From Ohtaekwangia sp036568665 (GTDB lineage Bacteria; Bacteroidota; Bacteroidia; Cytophagales; Cyclobacteriaceae), in the NCBI RefSeq assembly GCF_036568665.1, contig NZ_DATCSD010000220.1:1-19669 (forward strand): DNA of 19,669 nucleotides, given 5' to 3'. The translations under genes were made by a program, and so were the position numbers. Below, one piece after another: positions 6,726-14,320 of the stretch. Below the pieces are notes generated by a model. The model saw nothing but the letters and a program-made list of their open reading frames with translations, ran no database searches and was not told the origin of the DNA. Positions within the stretch are counted from its first letter, which is position 1. Each line of letters starts with the position of its first letter.

Positions 6726-9134
6726 ATGTCAAGAACAATCAATTCCCCTCTCAGCAAAAGTTTAGGATCGTTAACTCACTGGAAAAATATCAAGCATGCA
6801 CTGGTTGGAGAAACTTCTCACGGGCGGTTTCAAATTCAATTTTATAACGAGGGCATTACACGCATTTCCGTTACCCAAGCCGATACATTTGAAGACTTTT
6901 CTTATTCTGTGGTTGCTTCTCCATCCTATCAACCCACAGTAACAGAACACACCGATGCATTGGAGGTTGTTACTTCCAAGTTCAAGATGCGCATTACCAA
7001 AAATCCTGTGCGCTTCAGTTTTTATACACTCGATAATCAACCCATCAACGAAGATGATCAAGGTTTTGGAACAAGCTGGAATGGCGAACAGATAACGACC
7101 TACAAGAAGATGCAAGCCGGTGAACGCTTCATCGGTCTTGGTGAGAAAACAGGTCCGCTCGATCGCAAAGGCAATGGCTATCAAAACTGGAACACCGATA
7201 ACTTTGCATACTCTCCCGGCTCTGATCCGCTATATTGTTCTATACCTTTCTACATTGGTGTGCACAATGGATTATCGTATGGTATATTCTTCGATAACTC
7301 GCACAAATCATTTTTCAATTTCGGGGCATCCAACAATCGCTTTACAAGTTTTGCTGCCGACTCCGGTGAGATGAATTATTACTTCATTCACGGAAATTCT
7401 GTTGGCGAGATCATTCAACAATATACTCACCTCACCGGCCGCATGGAGATGCCTCCGCTGTGGAGTATAGGTTATCAGCAATGTCGCTACAGCTACTATC
7501 CGGATAAGGAAGTATTAACACTCGCGCGCACGTTCCGCGAAAAAGATATACCGGCTGATACAATTGTGTTTGATATCCACTACATGGATCAGTACAAGAT
7601 CTTTACCTGGAGTCAACGCGATTTCTCGGATCCGAAAGAACTGCTTGTACAACTACAGCGCATGGGCTTTCACGTTGTGGTAATGTGCGACCCGGGTATA
7701 AAAGTAGAAGAAGGATACGACACCTACGATAAAGGTATACGCGAAGATGTATTCATAAAATACCAGGATGGTACTAATTATACCGGGCAGGTTTGGCCAG
7801 GCTGGTGTCACTTCCCTGACTTTACAAATCCTAAAACACGCCTGTGGTGGCAGAAGCAATTTCACGATTATGTGAACATTGGTGTGGAGGGTTTCTGGAA
7901 TGACATGAACGAGATCGCTACCTGGGGACAGATGATCCCCGAAAATATAGAGCTCGACTTCGAAGGCAACAAAGCCTCTATGCGCAGAGGCCGAAATATA
8001 TATGGCATGCAGATGGCCCGCAGTACATACGAAGGTGCCAAAGCATTACTGAAAGGGAAACGTCCGTTCAACCTCACACGTTCTGGTTTCTCCGGAGTGC
8101 AACGCTATGCCGCTGTATGGACAGGCGATAACGTAGCGTACGATGAACACATGCTGCTCGGCGTACGACTGGTGAACAGTATGGGATTGAGTGGTATAGC
8201 ATTCGCAGGCTATGATGTAGGCGGATTTGTAGGCGATGCCAACTCAAAGCTTTTTGCTCGCTGGGTTTCCATCGGAGCCTTCTCTCCTTTCTTCCGCGGT
8301 CACTCCATGATCAACAGTCGCGACTCAGAACCGTGGGCGTATGGCGAAGAAGTAGAACAAATCTCGCGTAACTATATCAAGTTCCGGTATCAGCTGTTGC
8401 CCTATATATACTCTTTGTTCTACGATGCCAGCACAACCGGTATACCGGTGCAACGCTCGCTTGCTATCGATTATACACACGACTGGAAAATTTATGACGG
8501 ACAGTTTCACAATCAATTTTTACTCGGTCCTTCTATACTGGTAGCGCCTGCTGAAAGCAACAAAGAATTTGTAAAAGTATATTTCCCGGAAGGCGATTGG
8601 TATTCGCTGTATAACGGACAAAAATATGCTGGACAATCCGAAGTTATTGTTGAGTGCCCTGTACATCGTTTGCCTGTATTTGTTAAAGGTGGTGCTATAC
8701 TTCCTATGAAACCCGTGCAGTCGAGCACCAAAGAAGTGAGCGATCATTTAATACTGCATGTATATGCCGGCAAACAAAATACATCATTTATACACTATGA
8801 AGATGACGGCAGCACGTTCCAATACCAGGAAGGTAGATTCGCCAAGCGTTTGCTGGAGTATCGTCCACATGAGCGCATGTTTATCATCAATGCAACGGAA
8901 GGCACATACGTGTCGCCAGTTCGAAAACTGAAAGTGGTATTGCATGGATTTGACGGAACCCTAGCCCAGGCGTTGGTGAATGGAAATCCGGTAGCGGTGA
9001 TCAACGATGTAAACCAGTTCTTTGCTGCGCTGGAAAAATTCGATCCGTTCTTCGATCCGGAGCCGGCTCCACAGGAAAACGTGCACAGTCTTGAAATTGA
9101 ATATTCAACCGGACCGATCACTATACAGTGGTGA
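6726..9134 (+). CDS. GH31-family alpha-glucosidase, probably cytoplasmic
   Basis: Retaining exo-glycosidase that releases alpha-glucose from the non-reducing end of oligosaccharides. Residues about 25-235 are the N-terminal beta-sandwich (galactose mutarotase-like); MPPLW at 242-246 opens the TIM barrel. The nucleophile Asp393 sits in GFWNDMNE, the alpha-glucosidase form rather than the form typical of alpha-xylosidases. The acid/base is Asp468 in WTGDN. FRGHSMINSRDSEPW and RYQLLPYIYSLF are further family landmarks, and C-terminal beta domains fill about 575-802. There is no signal peptide, so it should act in the cytoplasm on sugars brought in by the MFS protein encoded 92 bases downstream. 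The length is normal and the frame is intact. Glucosidase rather than another GH31 activity is an inference from the DMNE motif and the neighbours. Confidence 0.94.
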   Translation: MSRTINSPLSKSLGSLTHWKNIKHALVGETSHGRFQIQFYNEGITRISVTQADTFEDFSYSVVASPSYQPTVTEHTDALEVVTSKFKMRITKNPVRFSFYTLDNQPINEDDQGFGTSWNGEQITTYKKMQAGERFIGLGEKTGPLDRKGNGYQNWNTDNFAYSPGSDPLYCSIPFYIGVHNGLSYGIFFDNSHKSFFNFGASNNRFTSFAADSGEMNYYFIHGNSVGEIIQQYTHLTGRMEMPPLWSIGYQQCRYSYYPDKEVLTLARTFREKDIPADTIVFDIHYMDQYKIFTWSQRDFSDPKELLVQLQRMGFHVVVMCDPGIKVEEGYDTYDKGIREDVFIKYQDGTNYTGQVWPGWCHFPDFTNPKTRLWWQKQFHDYVNIGVEGFWNDMNEIATWGQMIPENIELDFEGNKASMRRGRNIYGMQMARSTYEGAKALLKGKRPFNLTRSGFSGVQRYAAVWTGDNVAYDEHMLLGVRLVNSMGLSGIAFAGYDVGGFVGDANSKLFARWVSIGAFSPFFRGHSMINSRDSEPWAYGEEVEQISRNYIKFRYQLLPYIYSLFYDASTTGIPVQRSLAIDYTHDWKIYDGQFHNQFLLGPSILVAPAESNKEFVKVYFPEGDWYSLYNGQKYAGQSEVIVECPVHRLPVFVKGGAILPMKPVQSSTKEVSDHLILHVYAGKQNTSFIHYEDDGSTFQYQEGRFAKRLLEYRPHERMFIINATEGTYVSPVRKLKVVLHGFDGTLAQALVNGNPVAVINDVNQFFAALEKFDPFFDPEPAPQENVHSLEIEYSTGPITIQW

Positions 9135-9226
9135 TTATTCTGATGGCAATTGTCAGTAAAAATTGGTATTGATACAGATTTTATTGACTTTAGCACATCT
9201 ACAATCGATTGAACTAATCTACCTTC

Positions 9227-10573
9227 ATGAGCACGCACGCTACCTTGCAACGGCCTCGCATGAGCTTCTGGCAAATCTGGAACATGAGCTTCGGGTTCTT
9301 CGGAATTCAGTTTGGCTTTGCATTACAAAACGGAAATGCGTCACGTATACTCGGCATCTTTGGTGCCGATGTTGAGCACCTCTCCTGGTTCTGGCTGGCT
9401 GCTCCACTCACAGGCATGATCATTCAACCGATCATCGGATACTATAGCGATCGCACGTGGACTTCATTAGGAAGAAGAAGACCCTACTTTTTAGCCGGGG
9501 CTATCATTGCATCTATAGCATTGATGTTCATGCCCAATGCTGATGTACTGGTACATATACTCCCGGCATTATATGCAGGAGCCGGTATATTAATGATCAT
9601 GGACGCATCGTTCAATGTAGCGATGGAGCCGTTCCGCGCATTGGTGGCCGATCTGCTTCCTTCTGATCAGCGTACACTTGGTTTCTCTATTCAGACTTTT
9701 CTGATCGGTATAGGTGCTGTACTTGGTTCATGGCTGCCCTATATATTTGCCGAGTTTTTTGGTGTAGCGAAAACTGCACCGGCCGGAGAAGTTCCCTATA
9801 ATGTAACACTATCCTTTTACGTTGGTGCTATATCTTTCCTCATTGCTATACTCTGGACAGTTACTACTACCAAAGAATATCCACCGGATGAACACCTGAA
9901 GGATGCGCATGCTTCATCAGACAAAAAAGGATTAAGTCAGATCGTTGCAGACTTTGCCGGTATGCCTGCCACTATGAAACAGTTAGGATTGGTTCAATTC
10001 TTTTCATGGTTCGCATTGTTCTCCATGTGGGTGTTCAGTACATCCGCCATTGCTACGCACGTATATGGATTGCCCATGAGTGATACTTCTTCTGAAAGTT
10101 ACCAGGATGCCGGTAACTGGGTAAGCGGGCTCTTTGGTATTTACAACGGTGTGTCCGCTATATATGCATTGTTTCTTCCTGCCATTGCTAAAAAGATTGG
10201 TAGAAAATTAACGCATGCCGTTTCGCTCACGGCCGGTGGTATAGGATTGATCTCGATTTATTTCATTCACGATCCTCAGCTCCTGGTCCTGTCGATGATC
10301 GGAGTTGGTTTTGCGTGGGCAAGTATACTGGCCATGCCGTATGCTATACTGGCGGGTTCGATCCCTCCTTACAAGATGGGAATTTACATGGGTGTGTTTA
10401 ATTTCTTCATCACTCTACCGCAGATCATAAATGGTATTGTAGGCGGACCGATCGTAAAGTATATTTACGGCTCGCATGCTATCTATAGTATTGTTATGGC
10501 GGGTGTGTTTCTGTTGATAGCAGCCTTCTGCGTTCGGTTTGTTAAAGACCAGGACGATGTTGTACGACTATGA
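9227..10573 (+). CDS. MFS sugar transporter, SLC45/GPH-like (maltose/sucrose type)
   Basis: Inner-membrane secondary transporter with about 12 hydrophobic segments in 448 residues. The loop between TM2 and TM3 carries GYYSDRTWTSLGRRRPYFL (residues 71-89), the D-R plus R-x-G-R-R-R-P pattern typical of sucrose/maltose proton symporters related to SLC45. The N-terminal NMSFGFFGIQFGFALQNGN and the later MDASFNVAMEPFRALVADLL also fit this group. Start: ATG at 9227; an internal Met12 is a less likely alternative. The gene stands between GH31 and the esterase. Its stop overlaps the next start as ATGA, so the two are translationally coupled. Inferred role: proton-coupled uptake of di- or oligosaccharides from the periplasm for cytoplasmic GH31. 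The family is sure; the exact sugar is not. Confidence 0.92.
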   Translation: MSTHATLQRPRMSFWQIWNMSFGFFGIQFGFALQNGNASRILGIFGADVEHLSWFWLAAPLTGMIIQPIIGYYSDRTWTSLGRRRPYFLAGAIIASIALMFMPNADVLVHILPALYAGAGILMIMDASFNVAMEPFRALVADLLPSDQRTLGFSIQTFLIGIGAVLGSWLPYIFAEFFGVAKTAPAGEVPYNVTLSFYVGAISFLIAILWTVTTTKEYPPDEHLKDAHASSDKKGLSQIVADFAGMPATMKQLGLVQFFSWFALFSMWVFSTSAIATHVYGLPMSDTSSESYQDAGNWVSGLFGIYNGVSAIYALFLPAIAKKIGRKLTHAVSLTAGGIGLISIYFIHDPQLLVLSMIGVGFAWASILAMPYAILAGSIPPYKMGIYMGVFNFFITLPQIINGIVGGPIVKYIYGSHAIYSIVMAGVFLLIAAFCVRFVKDQDDVVRL

Positions 10574-11766
10574 TCAGAACTATACTATATCTCACCGTTG
10601 TCTTGTTATGTGGCAATGTGTATGCACAAGACTATTCGTACTTTACCAAAACCATTCGTACTTTTTATACCAGTGCTGCAGAAGCTGAAAAGCAATATGA
10701 TCTGCTGGTAAGCAAAGAGCAGATTCCCTTTGCTATAGGCGACTCTGTGGCATTTTTATATCGCGGAGAAGCCAACAGCGTTGCCTGGATGGGCGACTTC
10801 AACGGCTGGGGATATGACAAGAATTTTCACAACAAAGGAACACGTATACCGAACACCAACATCTGGATACTCAAGACCTCCTTCCCTGCTGATGCAAGGC
10901 TCGATTACAAAATTGTAGTGAACGAATCTACCTGGCTGCTCGATCCGGTAAATACCCACCAGCAATGGTCGGGTGTTGGTGGTGGAAGTCCTAACTCCGA
11001 GTTACGCATGCCCCGCTGGGCGGCAGATCCGGTTACTGAACCAATGGAGGGTATACAGCGCGGCAAGATCCAGAAAGACATTCTCATCAACAGCGCGTTA
11101 CTTGGCTACCAGGTAACGTATAGCATCTATACTCCGCCTGGTTTTAACCCCGCACAACGTACCATCTACCCGATCATTTATATTACCGATGGCTATGAGT
11201 ATATGCACGAGCAAATGGGCAACATGCCTGTTATACTCGATAACCTTATTCACCTAAAAAAGATTAAACCCGTTATCGCAGTATTCATAGATCATCGCGA
11301 ACCGGTTAATCGCTCGAACAACCGGAGAATGCAGGAGCTCGCGATGAATTCGGGCTACCTGGCTTTTATCACAACCGAATTGATACCAAAGATTGAGAAG
11401 CAGTACATGGTATCGATCGATCCGAAAGACCGTGCTATACTGGGTACATCGATGGGTGGATTGACGGCAGCATACTTTGCCTTCTCGCGCCCTAATCTTT
11501 TTGGATTGGCCGGTATTCAATCACCAGCATTCTGGTTTAAGCCCGAGATATATACTTTATGCGAGAATCCGGAAAAACCACCGGTAAAAATCTTCATGAC
11601 TACCGGCACGATTAATGATACCCGGGAAGGTGCCGAAAAAATGAAAACACTGCTAAACAAAAATACCTGCACCTATCAGTTCCGCGAAGTGAACCAGGGA
11701 CACTCCTGGGGAAACTGGCGCGACCTGACCGATGATATTCTCATTTACTTTTTCCCCGCCAACTGA
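10570..11766 (+). CDS. Exported CE1-like esterase with N-terminal CBM48-like domain
   Basis: An alpha/beta-hydrolase of the esterase-D/enterochelin-esterase type (PF00756) with a glycogen-binding-like E-set domain in front. The signal peptide ends NVYA|QD (residues 16-21); Cys14 lies in LLCG, a poor lipobox, so signal peptidase I cleavage and a periplasmic product are likely. Residues about 57-145 form the CBM48-like domain, with VAWMGDFNGWGYD at 71-83 and DYKIVV. The esterase domain spans about 160-398: IIYITDGYEY, nucleophile Ser294 in GTSMGG, probable acid Asp350 in TTGTINDTR, and His378 in NQGHSWGNW. It overlaps the MFS gene by 4 bases. CBM48-CE1 proteins are known among xylan feruloyl or acetyl esterases; here, next to an alpha-glucosidase, the substrate is uncertain. 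The fold is sure and the reaction class is likely. Confidence 0.88.
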   Translation: MIRTILYLTVVLLCGNVYAQDYSYFTKTIRTFYTSAAEAEKQYDLLVSKEQIPFAIGDSVAFLYRGEANSVAWMGDFNGWGYDKNFHNKGTRIPNTNIWILKTSFPADARLDYKIVVNESTWLLDPVNTHQQWSGVGGGSPNSELRMPRWAADPVTEPMEGIQRGKIQKDILINSALLGYQVTYSIYTPPGFNPAQRTIYPIIYITDGYEYMHEQMGNMPVILDNLIHLKKIKPVIAVFIDHREPVNRSNNRRMQELAMNSGYLAFITTELIPKIEKQYMVSIDPKDRAILGTSMGGLTAAYFAFSRPNLFGLAGIQSPAFWFKPEIYTLCENPEKPPVKIFMTTGTINDTREGAEKMKTLLNKNTCTYQFREVNQGHSWGNWRDLTDDILIYFFPAN

Positions 11767-11806
11767 TTAAATTCGGGCCATAATTCTACTATCCCCTTGC
11801 TTGACT

Positions 11807-12961
11807 ATGAAACTTGGACGTCTACTACTCTCTGTATTCCTGGTAATTGCTGTAACAGTATACATAACTAGCTGTAGCTCTGGCAAAAAAGCGTATGAGC
11901 GCGGAGATTATTACGAGGCCGTAATGAAATCTGTGAGCCGGCTAAGACAGAATCCGGATCACTCCAAATCATTGGAAACGCTAAAGAATGCCTATCCGCT
12001 GGCAGTAGAATTTTATGAAACGCAAGCCAAAAATGAGGTTGCCTCTAATTCCAATTTCAAATGGAAGAATGCGATACAGGCTTACAATACCATCAACCAG
12101 ATGTATGAAGCCATCCGTCAATGTCCGGGCTGTATGAAGGCTGTAAAGAGCCCGGTAAATTATTATAACGAGATAGGCCCGCTGAAAGAAAAGGCTGCAG
12201 ACGAAAGCTATAACGCTGGTATAGAGGCCTTGATGAAAGGCAACCGAAATGATGCCAAGCGTGCATACTTCAATTTCGTGGATGCTCAAACCTATGTGTC
12301 AGGCTATAAAGATGTAATCGAGTACCTGGACAAAGCCAAGTATGAAGCGACTCTGAAGATCGTAGTAGAACAGATCCCTGTTCCTGCACGCTATAACCTG
12401 AGTGGCGGGTTCTTCCAGGATAAGGTTGAAGAATTTCTCCACACCAATTATACCGAGCAAACCTTTATAAAATTCTATACTCCGGAAGAAGCCAAGGCGG
12501 TAAGTCTGCCCTATGCCGATCAGATCATGCGCATTCAGTTTGATGATTTCTCGGTTGGCAATTCTGTGCTGAAAGAAAAGGAAGAAGTTGTTACCCGCGA
12601 CAGTGTAAAAGTTGGTGAAGCCAAGGTAGATGGTAAAGTAATACCGGTATATAACACCGTGAAAGCTAAGCTGAATACCTATCGTAAGGAAGTACTGTCA
12701 TCAGGTTTACTTAGCATGGTGATCGTTGATGGTAAAACCAATGGCGTATTAACACATCGTAAATTTACCGGTGAATATGCGTGGGTAAGTCAGTGGGCTC
12801 GCTTCAATGGAGATGACCGTGCACTGAGCGATCAGCAACTGGCGCTCTGCAAACTTCGCGAACAACAACCTCCTGTTCCTCAGGACTTGTTTCTCGAGTT
12901 TACCAAACCGATCTACAATCAGTTGATTCCTTCTATTCGTTCGTTCTACCAGAACTATTAA
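11807..12961 (+). CDS. Unrecognised outer-membrane-type lipoprotein with TPR-like N-terminus and CPGC motif
   Basis: I do not recognise a named family. I chose the ATG at 11807 (MKLGRLLL) over an upstream in-frame TTG at 11801; this gives 384 residues. The lipobox ITSC makes Cys23 the lipidation site. Residues about 27-70 (KKAYERGDYYEAVMKSVSRL and on) read like one or two TPR helices, and a second similar stretch follows (ADESYNAGIEALMKGNRNDA). CPGC at 106-109 is a CxxC pair, unusual in such proteins. The C-terminal half is soluble and mixed, with VDGKVIPVYNTVKAKLNTYR and repeated Val/Lys-rich strands. It follows the esterase stop by 40 bases, so it could be read through from the sugar operon, but nothing in it points to glycans. 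It is probably anchored in the envelope, facing the periplasm. Confidence 0.78.
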   Translation: MKLGRLLLSVFLVIAVTVYITSCSSGKKAYERGDYYEAVMKSVSRLRQNPDHSKSLETLKNAYPLAVEFYETQAKNEVASNSNFKWKNAIQAYNTINQMYEAIRQCPGCMKAVKSPVNYYNEIGPLKEKAADESYNAGIEALMKGNRNDAKRAYFNFVDAQTYVSGYKDVIEYLDKAKYEATLKIVVEQIPVPARYNLSGGFFQDKVEEFLHTNYTEQTFIKFYTPEEAKAVSLPYADQIMRIQFDDFSVGNSVLKEKEEVVTRDSVKVGEAKVDGKVIPVYNTVKAKLNTYRKEVLSSGLLSMVIVDGKTNGVLTHRKFTGEYAWVSQWARFNGDDRALSDQQLALCKLREQQPPVPQDLFLEFTKPIYNQLIPSIRSFYQNY

Positions 12962-12972
12962 GCGCGTTACTT

Positions 12973-13001
12973 TATACTGCTATAGATCTCTATTCAGTAT
13001 A
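12973..13001 (+). other. Small bulged hairpin between the lipoprotein gene and msrA
   Basis: TATACTG (12973-12979) pairs with CAGTATA (12995-13001). Inside, ATAG (12982-12985) pairs with CTAT (12990-12993) around the tetraloop ATCT. That makes 11 base pairs with a small internal loop. No T-tract follows, so it is at best a weak terminator or an mRNA end structure. Confidence 0.35.
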
Positions 13002-13087
13002 TATGTTGGCTGGCCGACAAATCGGTACATCCACTCAAACCATTTTGTTCGTAATTAGGTTAAGTAAATATAAAACCCATTACAACA

Positions 13088-13735
13088 ATGAAGTTTAACA
13101 TCGCTATGCTGGCAATCGCACTGATGATAGCCGGCAGTTCTTGTGGGCAAAAAAGTAAACAATCAACATCAACTATGGCAAACGAACCAGTGAGAGAAGG
13201 TCTGGCACTAGCAACCTTTGGCTCCGGCTGCTTTTGGTGCACCGAAGCTGTTTTTCAAAATGTAGAAGGCGTAGAAAAAGTTGAGTCCGGCTATGCAGGG
13301 GGCCATGTAAAGAACCCTACATACAAGGAAGTATGCAGCGGCCTTACGGGCCATGCAGAAGTTATACAGCTTCACTACGATCCTGCAAAAGTTAGCTACG
13401 ATGAATTACTGGAAATCTTCTGGAAGACACACGACCCTACTACATTAAACCGTCAGGGTGCGGATGAAGGAACACAGTATCGTTCTGCAGTATTCTATCA
13501 CAACGAAGAGCAAAAGCAACTCGCGGAAAAGTATAAAGCAGAGCTGGATGAAGAAGGCATCTTCAGCAATCCTATAGTAACGGAGATAGTGCCCTATACA
13601 GTATTCTATAAAGCAGAAGATTATCATCAAAATTATTATAACCTGAATGGTAATGCGCCTTACTGTTCTTATGTGATTCAACCCAAGCTGGAGAAGTTTC
13701 GCAAAGTGTTTAAACATAAGTTGAAAAAATCTTAG
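13088..13735 (+). CDS. msrA: Peptide-methionine (S)-S-oxide reductase MsrA, lipoprotein form
   Basis: Repairs oxidised Met (S-sulfoxide) in proteins. The MsrA core starts at about residue 41 with ATFGSGCFWCTEAVF; Cys48 of GCFW is the catalytic Cys. It continues with VEKVESGYAGG, YKEVCSGLTGHAEVI, FWKTHDPTTLNRQGADEGTQ, YRSAVFY and EDYHQNYY. Cys193 in APYCSYVI is the likely resolving Cys. The first 19 residues are a lipoprotein signal peptide (MIAGSSC, Cys19) followed by a short polar linker, so the enzyme is exported and membrane-anchored rather than cytosolic. It would then need a periplasmic thioredoxin-like reductant, which is not in the window. MsrB is not fused or adjacent. A strong terminator lies about 95 bases downstream. 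Family and symbol are sure; the location is inferred from the signal peptide. Confidence 0.96.
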   Translation: MKFNIAMLAIALMIAGSSCGQKSKQSTSTMANEPVREGLALATFGSGCFWCTEAVFQNVEGVEKVESGYAGGHVKNPTYKEVCSGLTGHAEVIQLHYDPAKVSYDELLEIFWKTHDPTTLNRQGADEGTQYRSAVFYHNEEQKQLAEKYKAELDEEGIFSNPIVTEIVPYTVFYKAEDYHQNYYNLNGNAPYCSYVIQPKLEKFRKVFKHKLKKS

Positions 13736-13766
13736 ATTTTTTTTCAACCGCTGAAACCTCTCCCTA

Positions 13767-13783
13767 TAGTCTACGTTAGACTA
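13767..13783. repeat. Short perfect inverted repeat downstream of msrA
   Basis: TAGTCTA (13767-13773) and TAGACTA (13777-13783) are perfect 7-base arms around CGT. The site lies between the msrA stop and its terminator and has no T-tract. It could be a 3' mRNA hairpin; no function can be assigned. Confidence 0.4.
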
Positions 13784-13829
13784 CAGTGAGTAGAGTAATT
13801 CTTCTCATAGGTTTAGGTTTAGGTAAAAC

Positions 13830-13858
13830 AAAAAAGCCCAGAGACGCTGGGCTTTTTT
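13830..13858. terminator. Strong intrinsic terminator after msrA, symmetric
   Basis: AAAAAAGCCCAG (13830-13841) and CTGGGCTTTTTT (13847-13858) form a 12-base stem with a 5-base loop. The A-run before and T-run after make it usable in both directions. It ends the msrA transcript and could also stop leftward read-through from the sensor operon. Confidence 0.92.
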
Positions 13859-14262
13859 GCGTTCTATACTTTATACTATATATACATTTCGGTGCTATAC
13901 CTATATATTATTTTAGCAATACCGGCTTTATCAGAATATAGTTGTGTGGCTGTTATTTATTGGGGCTCCATTGGAAGTTATCCGTTAAACGTTATTAGTT
14001 ATTCGTATAATGCGCTGATCTCTGCCATCCAATAGAGATGAGCTTTCTTCAAGTCGAATATCCCTGAACTCTATCTTAGTAGTATATATTTCCCATGTAT
14101 AAATCTCAATTCACGATTAACCAATAATTGAATTGGAATATCGAACAAGGAACATCGAATAACGAATGTCGAAGTATAAAAGACGCTACAAATCCCGGAT
14201 ATACACCTCTAGCTTGTAGCCAGAAGCCAGCAGCTTTTTTTGAATACCAACGGAACAAAAAC
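13859..14262. other. Non-coding stretch, TATA-rich with repeat-like segments
   Basis: No credible gene on either strand. The first part, 13863-13915, is packed with TATA tetramers. 14131-14180 holds recurring TCGAA-type words (ATCGAAC, CATCGAAT, GTCGAAG), and 14210-14238 has AGCCAG repeated with an AGCTTGTAGCCAG phrase. Both segments resemble the short degenerate intergenic repeats scattered through many Bacteroidota genomes; this likeness is from memory and unproven here. It separates the convergent msrA and sensor operons. Confidence 0.45.
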
Positions 14263-14286
14263 AAAAAAGGAGCCGAAGCTCCTTTC
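14263..14286 (-). terminator. Intrinsic terminator of the YfiR-like/sensor operon
   Basis: Read on the minus strand, AAAGGAGC (14285-14278) and GCTCCTTT (14273-14266) form an 8-base stem around a TTCG tetraloop, followed by a run of T (14268-14263). It lies about 35 bases after the sensor stop codon. TTCG loops are typical of stable terminators. Confidence 0.92.
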
Positions 14287-14320
14287 CTGATATATACTCA
14301 CTAAAGTGATTCCTTAAAAA

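Noticed and set aside
7653..8731. Several antisense open frames inside the GH31 gene
   Set aside because: They are short, overlap a clearly intact enzyme gene and show no recognisable domain.
10609..10614. Lipoprotein processing of the esterase at Cys14
   Set aside because: The residue before Cys14 is Leu, not Gly, Ala or Ser, and a good signal peptidase I site (NVYA|Q) lies a few residues further on.
11801..11806. TTG start for the CPGC lipoprotein
   Set aside because: The ATG two codons later gives a normal lipoprotein signal peptide; the TTG adds only two residues and no better ribosome-binding context is visible.
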